A stretch of 53,731 nucleotides of DNA from positions 1 to 53,731 of the forward strand of contig SLRQ01000053.1 of the NCBI GenBank assembly GCA_007130885.1. The letters are read 5' to 3'. Shown here in pieces: positions 46,145-53,731 of the stretch. The position numbers and the translations under genes were made by a program. Below the pieces are notes generated by a model. The model saw only the letters and a program-made list of their open reading frames with translations. It made no database searches and was not told the DNA's origin. This stretch comes from Deltaproteobacteria bacterium (GTDB taxonomy: Bacteria > Myxococcota > Myxococcia > SLRQ01). The first letter of the stretch is position 1. Each line of letters starts with the position of its first letter.

Positions 46145-47005
46145 ATGAGCAACTTCACAAGATGTGTACTTACTTCGACGCTGATATTGGCTCTTGCTCC
46201 CGGCATGGTTTTCGCAAAGGAGCGTGCCAGCTACACCATTTCGCCGAATGAACGAATTCACGTAATTCAGCGAAAGACGGACCTGGTCGATGGCCGTTGG
46301 GAAGCGACTCTGTACCCGTTGACTTACCAGCTGAACAGCCGATGGACCAGTCAGCTCGGACAAGGCATGGCCGTGGCATATCACTTCTCGGAGACTTTCG
46401 GTCTCCAAGGGGTCTTCGGCTTCAACGATATCCCCGCCGTGTCCATCTCCGAGGAAACCGACCTCATGACCGAGCTTCGGGACAAGGCTCGTCTCCAGCC
46501 CGACAGCTCGAACTCGGTCATTACCCAGTGGTACGGCATGGCTTCCTTCGAGCTGGCGCCAATCTACGGCAAGATAGCCTTTTATGAAGAGGCCATGCTG
46601 CGGTTCGGAATCTTCCTTTCGGTTGGAGCCGGGGCGGTCGGTACGAAGCTGCAGCTTACTCCCCGAGGTGATCTGGCTCCACAGTTCGCGACCGCGGGAA
46701 TTCGAGGAGGTGCCTTGGTGGGCGGGGGGTTCCGAGTGCACTTGCCTGGTCAGTGGATGCTCAGAGTAGAGGTCCGCGACCTGATTTACTCCGCCAAGAT
46801 CGATTCCTTGAACCGCTGTACGGCACAAGAGCTCGACGCCTATCTTGGAAGAGGCGCTGGAGACGTGGGCTCGGCTTGCGGACCCGGTGCCGATAGTCTC
46901 GCGTCGGCCGGTCTCGTTGGTACCGCCAACTCTCGTATAGACCAATCGACGAACACGGTTAACAACGTCACAGGCTACATAGGTTTCTCGTATCTCTTCC
47001 GTTAG
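46145..47005 (+). CDS. Second outer-membrane beta-barrel protein (GltB/NfsB-like)
   Basis: A 286-aa relative of the preceding gene: signal peptide (about 1-24), LAPIYGK motif, barrel strands and a terminal aromatic (SYLFR). In Myxococcus the barrels of the gliding (GltA/B) and spore-coat (NfsA/B) machines also occur as adjacent pairs followed by the C protein. The ATG at 46145 is preferred over a TTG at 46118. Confidence 0.7.
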   Translation: MSNFTRCVLTSTLILALAPGMVFAKERASYTISPNERIHVIQRKTDLVDGRWEATLYPLTYQLNSRWTSQLGQGMAVAYHFSETFGLQGVFGFNDIPAVSISEETDLMTELRDKARLQPDSSNSVITQWYGMASFELAPIYGKIAFYEEAMLRFGIFLSVGAGAVGTKLQLTPRGDLAPQFATAGIRGGALVGGGFRVHLPGQWMLRVEVRDLIYSAKIDSLNRCTAQELDAYLGRGAGDVGSACGPGADSLASAGLVGTANSRIDQSTNTVNNVTGYIGFSYLFR

Positions 47006-47036
47006 AAGACGAGAGAAATCAAGAGGTTCGCTTATC

Positions 47037-48590
47037 ATGGAACAGCGCGTACGAAATAGGATCGTCTTCACGGTCTGCTTGGCCCTGATGATGCCGGCCA
47101 TGGCCATGGCACAGCATAGCGGTATCAACCAGTCCATTCGTCACTTCAATGATGGACGATTTCCCGAGGCCGCGTTCGGCTTCTATGATGTGGCCGCTCA
47201 CGACCACGTAATAGAGAACAGACTTCGGGCCGAGTTCTATCTAGCTAGAAGCCTTCAGCGCATGGGGCTGCCGCGATCATCGGCGTTCTTCTATGCCGGC
47301 ATCATGAATCAAGGTTCGAACCATCCTTACTACCTGCGCTCGATTCAGGAGTTGGTTGAGCTGATCGAGGTCATGGGTGACGACGTGTTCCTGCCGGTCA
47401 TGATTAACCGGGAGTACAACCCGCACTTCGCCAACCTTCCATCCGCCACGCTATACAAGGTCAACTATTTGATAGGTTTGATAGCGTATCGGCAGGAGAG
47501 GCCGGAGGATGCCATTTCGTTCCTGCGCGCGGTTCCGAGAGAATCCGAGTACTACGCCAAGGCAATATATCTCAGCGGCATCATTCGGACCTTTCTCGAG
47601 GCTCGAGAAGGTGCGCTTCGGGCAATCGAGGCATACGAAGAGGTGCTGGCTCTTCGAGACACCGAGGATCTGACGTACTGGGAGCTCGAGAATACTCAGG
47701 AGTTGTCTGTCCTCGCCTTGGCGCGTACGCACTACACGCTTGGTAACTACCAGGAATCGGTGGATTGGTACGAAAAGATCGAACGCTACTCCACGTACTG
47801 GGACTTCGCGTTGTTCGAGATGGGCTGGTCCGCGTTCATGGCGAACGATCATGGACTTGCCATGGGAACGCTGCATACCCTTCGAGCGCCGCAGTTCGTG
47901 GGAATGTTCCAGCCCGAGTCGGTGATTCTTAAAGGTACGGTCTACTACACCAAATGCTTGTACGAAGAGGTCGAACGAGAGCTCGAAGCTTTCGAGTCGC
48001 GCTATGTGAGAATGGCTGAGCAGGTGATGCAGATTCTTGAAGAGCATGAAGACACCGAGGACTTCCCTCTGTATCTAGCCATGCTGACCGAGCCGGAGAT
48101 CACGACCCCCGAGCTACCTCTTGCAGTCAGGAACCGGCTACTCTCCAACCATCGTATCCGGTCGCTTCTCGGTTACCTCGAGCTGATAGACCGGGAGATG
48201 GAGCAGGTCAGACGAGTATCCGTTTGGGAGGGAAGTGGGCTCCAGCGCGAGATCCTCATGGACCTCGAAGCGCAGCGCGAGCAGAACGTGCTGGCCACCG
48301 GCCAGTTCATTAGAGCTCGCCTGAATGCGCTGAGCCGCGACGTTCAAAACTTCAGCGGCCAAGCACAGATCCTACGCTTCGAAAGCTCCAGGGCGGAGAT
48401 GCGGTTGATCGATTCCGGAGTCGATCCCCAGACCAGGCTTTTGGGGCAGCGTCTGCTTCGGCCCGAACTGCCGGGAGCACACTGGGAGTACTGGAGCTTC
48501 GGTGGAGAGTGGTGGGTAGATGAGCTTGGTTACTATCGCTACACGATCAAGAGCGCATGTGACGCTCCGGCTGGGGCCGCGGGGCCCTGA
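47037..48590 (+). CDS. GltC/NfsC-like periplasmic TPR protein
   Basis: A 517-aa protein with signal peptide (cleavage near AMA, ~25) and TPR-type helical repeats to ~330. The C-terminus (RLLRPELPGAHWEYWSFGGEWWVDELGYYRYT, given here in parts: WEYWSFGGEWW, DELGYY at ~484-498) matches the conserved end of GltC-type proteins as remembered. In Myxococcus GltC links the outer-membrane barrels to the periplasmic core of the gliding motor. Its place between barrels and the giant TPR protein supports this. Confidence 0.6.
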   Translation: MEQRVRNRIVFTVCLALMMPAMAMAQHSGINQSIRHFNDGRFPEAAFGFYDVAAHDHVIENRLRAEFYLARSLQRMGLPRSSAFFYAGIMNQGSNHPYYLRSIQELVELIEVMGDDVFLPVMINREYNPHFANLPSATLYKVNYLIGLIAYRQERPEDAISFLRAVPRESEYYAKAIYLSGIIRTFLEAREGALRAIEAYEEVLALRDTEDLTYWELENTQELSVLALARTHYTLGNYQESVDWYEKIERYSTYWDFALFEMGWSAFMANDHGLAMGTLHTLRAPQFVGMFQPESVILKGTVYYTKCLYEEVERELEAFESRYVRMAEQVMQILEEHEDTEDFPLYLAMLTEPEITTPELPLAVRNRLLSNHRIRSLLGYLELIDREMEQVRRVSVWEGSGLQREILMDLEAQREQNVLATGQFIRARLNALSRDVQNFSGQAQILRFESSRAEMRLIDSGVDPQTRLLGQRLLRPELPGAHWEYWSFGGEWWVDELGYYRYTIKSACDAPAGAAGP

Positions 48591-48643
48591 TTAGTCGTCG
48601 AGATACAGGATTATCCATGTCAATGGCCCAACGGAGAGGCAAA

Positions 48644-51600
48644 ATGCAGCAGCGCTTCACTTATAACTGGATGGGGTGGCCGGCTCGCGGCGGGGCGAGT
48701 TCGAACAAAGTGCCGGTTCGTTTGTTTAGATTTCTCTTGATAGCGGCTCTGGCGACAGCGTTGGCTCCCGTGGGAGTCGTGGCGGAAGAAGATGCAAACG
48801 ATGCAGAGGAACGCGCCGGCCCAGCCGCCATAGACATGCAGCATGTTCCGCAGGACCTCGAGCAAGAGGCCAGGGCCGACGCGCTGCGTGACCAAATGAT
48901 CGACCAGTTGATGGAAATCATCCCAACGGTCACGGAGCCGACCCAAAGGGCGGATCTGCTATTTCAGCTCGCGGAGCTATGGTGGCAAAAGAGCCAGTTC
49001 GTTTACTTCACTGAAATGGCTCAATACGACGCTGCTTATGAGGAATGGATAACGGCAATCGACCGCGGAGAAGAGATCGAGGAGCCGGAGGCGAACCACA
49101 GGCAGTCGCAGCTCTACCGGCAAGAGGCCATTCGGCTGTACCAGCGGGTTCTCGACGAGATGCCGCAATATCACCGCAACGACCAGGTCCTCTTCATTCT
49201 GGCTCATAACCTTTATGAGACTGACAGGCAGAGAGAGGGCGTGGAGATGTACTACGACCTCATCCGCAACTTCCCCGACTCCGACTATGTTGCCGAAGCC
49301 TATCTTCAGATGGGCGAGCACTTCTTCGAAGAGAATGATGTCATCAGGGCTCTTCGAGCCTATGAGCGAGCCTACGAGCTCGGTGACGAGAGAATACGCC
49401 CTTATGCCCTGTATAAGCTGGGCTGGTGCGACTACAACATAGGTGAGCATGAAGAGGCGCTGGTAAAGTTCGACCAGGTGGTCAAGCATACCGAAGAGCA
49501 GATCGCGCGAGGCGGTGAAGACGCCGGTCGTGTGCAGCTCAAGGGCGAGGCTCTCCGTGACATGGTGCGTGTGTACACGGAGCTAGGCATTACTGACGAG
49601 GCCATCGCTTACTACCAGCGGCACGGAGGAGACCGGACCGATCGCTACATAGAGGCTCTCGGACGATCCTTCTTCGACAACGGTTACAGCGAGGAAGCCA
49701 TAGAGGTTCATCGGTGGCTCATTGGGAACAACCCGAACTCCACCTCGGCCCCGCAGTGGCAGTCCACCATCGTTCGTAGTTATGCACACCTCGAGGAGCG
49801 TGATCGCGTTCTTTCGGAGATGCAAAGGCTGGTCGATCTCTATGGTCCGGCGAGCCCCTGGGCGCAAGCCAACGCAGGGGACGAGAGAGTGATCGAAAGA
49901 GCCTACGAGCTTACAGAGGGGACGCAGAGAGAGCTGGTCACCGAGTATCACCAGGAGGCTCAGCGCACTCAGTACGCTCATACTTACCGGCTGGCCGGCG
50001 AGATCTACAGCCGCTACCTCGAGGAATTCGCCGACAGTGAGCATGCCTACAACCTGCGTTTCTACTACGCCGAGATCCTGCTGACCTTGGAAGAGTTCGA
50101 GGACGCGGCCGAGCAGTACATCAAGGTCGTGGAGCACGATCCTTATGGCGAGCATACGTTGGTATCGGCGTACAACGCCCTATTGTCTTACGAGAACCTC
50201 GCGGCGATCGATCGAGGTGATCGCGAGCGAAGAATCATCCCCGATGATGCCCGAATCGATGAGGATGCTCCTCGCGGCGAGGTGACCAGAAGCCAGATCG
50301 TCGAGCGTGCAGAAGCCGACGCCGAGGAGCTGGAGATCGCGCGCTGGGAGCAAAAACAGATTGAGGCTTCGGACGCTTACGTGGAAATCGTCGACGAGTG
50401 GCTGGAGAAGCACAGTGACGAGCTGACGCAGGATGAGCTCGATGAGCTGGAGGAAGACGAGATAGTGGTGCGGTACAAGTCGGCCTTCATTCTCTACGAG
50501 CACAGGCACTACGTAGAGGCGGCGCGCCGTTTCGAGGAGATCATAATGCGCTGGCCTACCGATCGTTGGGCCAGGACCGCGGCTGACCTCATACTGGACT
50601 CACTCAACGTTCAGGAGGAGTGGGCTGACCTGAACCGCGTCGCGCGGCGTTTCCACGCTGACGAGCAGCTCGCTCGACCAGGCACGGAGTTCACTACCAG
50701 GTTGGAAGACCTCATCGAAGGTTCGGCATACAAGATGGTCCTGGATGTGTTCGAGACGGGCGAGGACAGGCTTGCCGCCGAGCAGTTCTTGGCCTTCGTG
50801 GAGGAGTTCCCCGAGTCAGAGCATGCCGACAGGGCTCTTTACAACGCGTTCATAGTGCATGGCGAGTACGAGGAGCTAGATCGCGCGGTGGAAATTGGAG
50901 AGCAGCTGCTCGAGGGATATGAGGACAGCGACCTTCAGCCCCGCGTGCTCGAGTTGCTGGGAAGCCACTATGAGCGCATGGCTCAGTACGAAAAGGCGGC
51001 GGGGTACTACGAGACCTATGCCATCAGGTACATTGACGAGAGTTCGGATGCGTTCAAGGACTTGCCCTCGGACAGGCAGGACGAGGTCAAGGAGAGCCTG
51101 CCCGACAACCTGTTCAACGCGGCTCTCTGGTACGAGGGCCTTGGTGACTATGACAGGGCCATCGAACTCTACCTTCTCTATACCAACGAGTTTTCGACGC
51201 GTGACGACGTCCCCGAGATTCACTACAACGTCGCGGAGATATATGAGCAACTAGAGGACTGGCGGCGAGCGGCCGACTTCTACGAGTCGTTCGTCTCTGA
51301 TCACGGCCGCCGGGTCGAGCCTTGGCGCATCATCAGAGCCGTTTATCAGCAAGCGGAAGCACATGAGAAGCTTGGTAACACGCGAGCCGTGAACCGCTTG
51401 TTCCAAGACATTCTTCGCCGTTACCAGGCCCTTTCCGACGAAGAAAAGAGGCATCCCGTCGTAAGGCGCACTGTAGCGCACGCGGTGTTCGAGGAGATCG
51501 AGCCCGAGTGGCAGGCATATATCGCGATTGATCTCGATACCACCGACCAGCGCAGGATCCAGGAGCTTCTGCGAGAGAAGATGGAAGCTCTCGAGAAATT

Positions 51601-52102
51601 GGAAGCGAGATATACGGAGGTGATCGAGTTTGGCTCCGGGGAGTGGGCCGTCGCGGCGCTTACCCGAATCGGACTTGCTTATCAGAACTTCGCTGATGCC
51701 CTCCTCGATGCGCCCATCCCCCCGGATCTTACGTTCGACCAAGAGGAGCTGTACAGGGCTTTGCTTGAGGAGCGAGCGTTCCCGTTGGAGGAGAGAGCGA
51801 TCGAGTTCCTGGAGACGGCTCTCGAAACCAGCAGTGATCGTAGAGTTTACACCGATTGGCTCATGGAGGCGCAGGAGACGATGCTCACTTTCCGGCCCAA
51901 CGCCTTCCTGGAAGTACTCGAGCCTTCCTTCCACGGGAGTGAGTTCTTCATCACCGCGGAACTGGAACGAGAGATGGCCGAGGAGCCGGAGATCATCGAG
52001 CCGGAGCCGGACCCCGTGGAAGGACTGGAACCGCACGAGCACGAAACCGCCGACGAGGCGCCCGTGACGACCGCAGCCGCCGGAGGAAATGATGATGCAT
52101 AG
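48644..52102 (+). CDS. GltD/AgmU- or NfsD-like large TPR protein (1152 aa)
   Basis: A secreted protein with an extended N-region and signal segment RLFRFLLIAALATALA (about residues 28-43). About 20 TPR-like units follow, for example at 150-290 and 760-960 (ALYKLGWCDYNIGEHEEALVKFDQVV). It is very acidic with a short Pro/Glu-rich end. AgmU/GltD of Myxococcus is of similar size and repeat content and spans or sits by the periplasmic face of the motor. The ATG at 48644 has GGAGAGG upstream; an in-frame ATG at 48617 does not. Confidence 0.6.
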   Translation: MQQRFTYNWMGWPARGGASSNKVPVRLFRFLLIAALATALAPVGVVAEEDANDAEERAGPAAIDMQHVPQDLEQEARADALRDQMIDQLMEIIPTVTEPTQRADLLFQLAELWWQKSQFVYFTEMAQYDAAYEEWITAIDRGEEIEEPEANHRQSQLYRQEAIRLYQRVLDEMPQYHRNDQVLFILAHNLYETDRQREGVEMYYDLIRNFPDSDYVAEAYLQMGEHFFEENDVIRALRAYERAYELGDERIRPYALYKLGWCDYNIGEHEEALVKFDQVVKHTEEQIARGGEDAGRVQLKGEALRDMVRVYTELGITDEAIAYYQRHGGDRTDRYIEALGRSFFDNGYSEEAIEVHRWLIGNNPNSTSAPQWQSTIVRSYAHLEERDRVLSEMQRLVDLYGPASPWAQANAGDERVIERAYELTEGTQRELVTEYHQEAQRTQYAHTYRLAGEIYSRYLEEFADSEHAYNLRFYYAEILLTLEEFEDAAEQYIKVVEHDPYGEHTLVSAYNALLSYENLAAIDRGDRERRIIPDDARIDEDAPRGEVTRSQIVERAEADAEELEIARWEQKQIEASDAYVEIVDEWLEKHSDELTQDELDELEEDEIVVRYKSAFILYEHRHYVEAARRFEEIIMRWPTDRWARTAADLILDSLNVQEEWADLNRVARRFHADEQLARPGTEFTTRLEDLIEGSAYKMVLDVFETGEDRLAAEQFLAFVEEFPESEHADRALYNAFIVHGEYEELDRAVEIGEQLLEGYEDSDLQPRVLELLGSHYERMAQYEKAAGYYETYAIRYIDESSDAFKDLPSDRQDEVKESLPDNLFNAALWYEGLGDYDRAIELYLLYTNEFSTRDDVPEIHYNVAEIYEQLEDWRRAADFYESFVSDHGRRVEPWRIIRAVYQQAEAHEKLGNTRAVNRLFQDILRRYQALSDEEKRHPVVRRTVAHAVFEEIEPEWQAYIAIDLDTTDQRRIQELLREKMEALEKLEARYTEVIEFGSGEWAVAALTRIGLAYQNFADALLDAPIPPDLTFDQEELYRALLEERAFPLEERAIEFLETALETSSDRRVYTDWLMEAQETMLTFRPNAFLEVLEPSFHGSEFFITAELEREMAEEPEIIEPEPDPVEGLEPHEHETADEAPVTTAAAGGNDDA

Positions 52103-53731
52103 TGGAAACTTTACTTTCCGGCGGGTGGCCGGCGCCGCCGCGCTTGTTGCCTTTGTTTTTGTCGTCTCGAACGGTTGTGCTCCAAGGGCCGAGATCATCG
52201 TCGACGAGGATCCCATCGATACTATGGTGGTGTTCGACCCCGATACGGTTTTCAACGCGGGTGTGCAAGCCATGGAGGCCGGGGAGTGGGAGACCGCCAG
52301 AGAGCATTGGGAAGAGCTTCTGGAGAAGGCTCCCAACGTTACGACGGCGCGCTACAATCTAGGGGTCTCTCTCCAGAACACCGGCGATATCGCGGAGGCG
52401 GCGGACCTCTATGTGCAGGTCTTGGAGGAGCGACCGGACCACAAGTCCGCGGCGTTGAATCTCTCGGACGTGAGACGGGAGCAAGAGCGTTACGGCGAGG
52501 GGATCGCGGTGCTGGAGCGTCTCCTCGAAGAGGATCCCTTTGACAACGATCTGCGGAACAACCTGGCGGTCCTCTATCGCCTCGACGAGCAGTTCGAAAA
52601 AGCGGAGGAGGTGCTCCGAGAGCTTTTGGCGCGAGATCCGGACAATGACGACGCCCATAAGAACCTAGCGCTCATCTACTATGACCAGGGCCGTTACCGG
52701 ATGGCCGAGTTCATAATGGGGACAGCCAGGCGCCGGAACGAGGATGACCCCGGAATTTTCAATAACCTCGGAATGATCGCGAAGAAACGCGGCGACCTGA
52801 TGTTGGCCCTAAGCCAGTTCAGAAGAGCCGTGGAACTTGATCCGGACTTCGTGCCCGGTCATTTGAACATCGGAGCCATATCCCTTCGGTTCAGGGATTA
52901 TCGCTCCGCCACCGAAGCCTATGGGAAGGTAATTGATCTTGCTCCCACCAACTGGCGGGCGCAGCTCTACCGCGCGCACGCTCTGGAGGGGTCCCAAGAC
53001 ATGGAGGCCGCCGCCGAGGCATACGCGGAAGTGCGCAGGCTTCGCCCAAATCTACCTACCGCGACCTTCGGTCTCTGTAAGACCTTGCAGAACATCGAGC
53101 CGGAAGAGGCCAGGGCATACTGTGAGTCATTCACCAGAATGGATGGAGTTGCGCAGGAAGATGTAGAGGATGCGGAGCAGAGGATCGCATCGATAGACAT
53201 GCTGCTCGAGATGGATGATCTCGATCCCCTCGAGGATGAGCTATATGACGATTCTTTGGACGAGACCGGCGCTGACTTCGATGATTTCGCGGATTACGAC
53301 GATGACTTCTACGACGATGAGTATTACGACGATGAGTTCGAAGAGATGGCCGATGACGCCTTTGGCGACCTAGACGATCAGGATCCGTCCGCTTTCGATG
53401 ATTACTCGGAAGACGCATACGAGGATGAAGACATGTTTCCGGAGGAAGAAGAACAGCTTCATCCGGACGAGCATTACGATGTTGACGAGGACCCTGACTT
53501 CGAGCCTACGGATGAGCTAGATGAAGCAGAGCCAGAGGTGGAGCCCGAAGAGGCCGAGCCCGAGGCGGTGGAGCCCGAAGAGGCCGAGCCCGAGGCGGTG
53601 GAGCCCGAAGAGGCCGAGCCCGAGGAGGTGGAGCCCGAAGAGGCCGAGCCCGAGGCGGTGGAGCCCGAAGAGGCCGAGCCCGAAGAGGCCGAGCCCGAAG
53701 AGGCCGAGCCCGAAGAGGCCGAGCCCGAAGA
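52095..53731 (+). CDS. GltE/AglT-like TPR lipoprotein, open at the right edge
   Basis: At least 545 residues. Lipobox SNGC with Cys28, then about eight TPRs (50-350). From ~370 the sequence is Asp/Tyr/Glu-rich, and from ~477 it is a Glu-Pro repeat (VEPEEAEPEA unit) that runs to the window edge, so the C-terminus is not seen. Three ATGs occur in tandem (52089, 52092, 52095); the third has GGAGG at the best spacing and overlaps the upstream stop. In Myxococcus AglT (GltE) follows AgmU (GltD), which agrees with the order here. Confidence 0.6.
   Translation, partial: MHSGNFTFRRVAGAAALVAFVFVVSNGCAPRAEIIVDEDPIDTMVVFDPDTVFNAGVQAMEAGEWETAREHWEELLEKAPNVTTARYNLGVSLQNTGDIAEAADLYVQVLEERPDHKSAALNLSDVRREQERYGEGIAVLERLLEEDPFDNDLRNNLAVLYRLDEQFEKAEEVLRELLARDPDNDDAHKNLALIYYDQGRYRMAEFIMGTARRRNEDDPGIFNNLGMIAKKRGDLMLALSQFRRAVELDPDFVPGHLNIGAISLRFRDYRSATEAYGKVIDLAPTNWRAQLYRAHALEGSQDMEAAAEAYAEVRRLRPNLPTATFGLCKTLQNIEPEEARAYCESFTRMDGVAQEDVEDAEQRIASIDMLLEMDDLDPLEDELYDDSLDETGADFDDFADYDDDFYDDEYYDDEFEEMADDAFGDLDDQDPSAFDDYSEDAYEDEDMFPEEEEQLHPDEHYDVDEDPDFEPTDELDEAEPEVEPEEAEPEAVEPEEAEPEAVEPEEAEPEEVEPEEAEPEAVEPEEAEPEEAEPEEAEPEEAEPE
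53536..53731 (+). repeat. In-frame tandem repeat, 30-bp then 15-bp unit
   Basis: About four copies of a 30-bp unit (GAGGCGGTGGAGCCCGAAGA...) encoding EAVEPEEAEP give way to a 15-bp unit encoding EEAEP. It is part of the preceding CDS and continues past the right edge. Copy-number change would keep frame. Confidence 0.9.

Noticed and set aside
53536..53731. CRISPR array at the right edge
   Set aside because: Units are direct 30/15-bp coding repeats without spacers.

Overview
The window reads as chromosome of a GC-rich deltaproteobacterium of the Myxococcota type. No rRNA, tRNA, phage, transposon or CRISPR was seen. The lineage call rests on four things: a LexA box of the Myxococcus form upstream of lexA, many large secreted lipoproteins (several Cys-rich with Asp-Asp-Cys spacing), a PocR-domain sigma-54-family regulator together with sigma-54-type promoters, and a gene block at the right end that resembles the myxobacterial Glt (gliding) / Nfs (spore coat) envelope machinery. 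It is an inference; no marker gene was compared by search.

Layout. 1-2.9 kb: a radical SAM/SPASM peptide-maturase-like gene diverges from a small protein plus a histidine-kinase-like ATPase whose phospho-acceptor His is missing. The 467-bp gap carries sigma-54-type promoters on both strands and three perfect GGCTC-N6-GAGCC palindromes. 3-13.9 kb: TPR lipoprotein, lexA, membrane protein, a PocR-type regulator with an alpha/beta hydrolase, a cation diffusion facilitator, the chain rsmD-coaD-aminotransferase, and small conserved proteins. 14.3-21.1 kb: metabolism and housekeeping (sucC-sucD, ndk, a CorC/HlyC-type CBS protein, rlmN, a tyrosine phenol-lyase). 21.3-35.3 kb: a large lipoprotein, an acyltransferase/epimerase pair, the overlapping chain mutL-miaA-aroA followed by cmk and a HARE-HTH protein, then two more lipoproteins, one behind a consensus sigma-54 promoter. 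35.4-40.4 kb: eno, an AMIN/amidase_3 cell-wall amidase, a coiled-coil protein, and rplC standing alone outside the S10 operon behind a structured leader.

40.4-53.7 kb is one co-directional block of envelope genes: a Cys-rich lipoprotein, two paralogous von Willebrand A (VWA) proteins, two outer-membrane beta-barrels, a GltC-like TPR protein, a 1152-aa GltD/AgmU-like TPR protein and a GltE/AglT-like TPR lipoprotein that runs off the right edge in an acidic Glu-Pro repeat. The order barrel-barrel-C-D-E matches the Myxococcus nfs operon, while the VWA proteins recall the gliding adhesin CglB. Together they suggest a trans-envelope assembly with its own surface lipoproteins.

The two most unusual items are this combined Glt/Nfs-VWA block and the divergent sigma-54-controlled radical SAM / small protein / His-less kinase locus.
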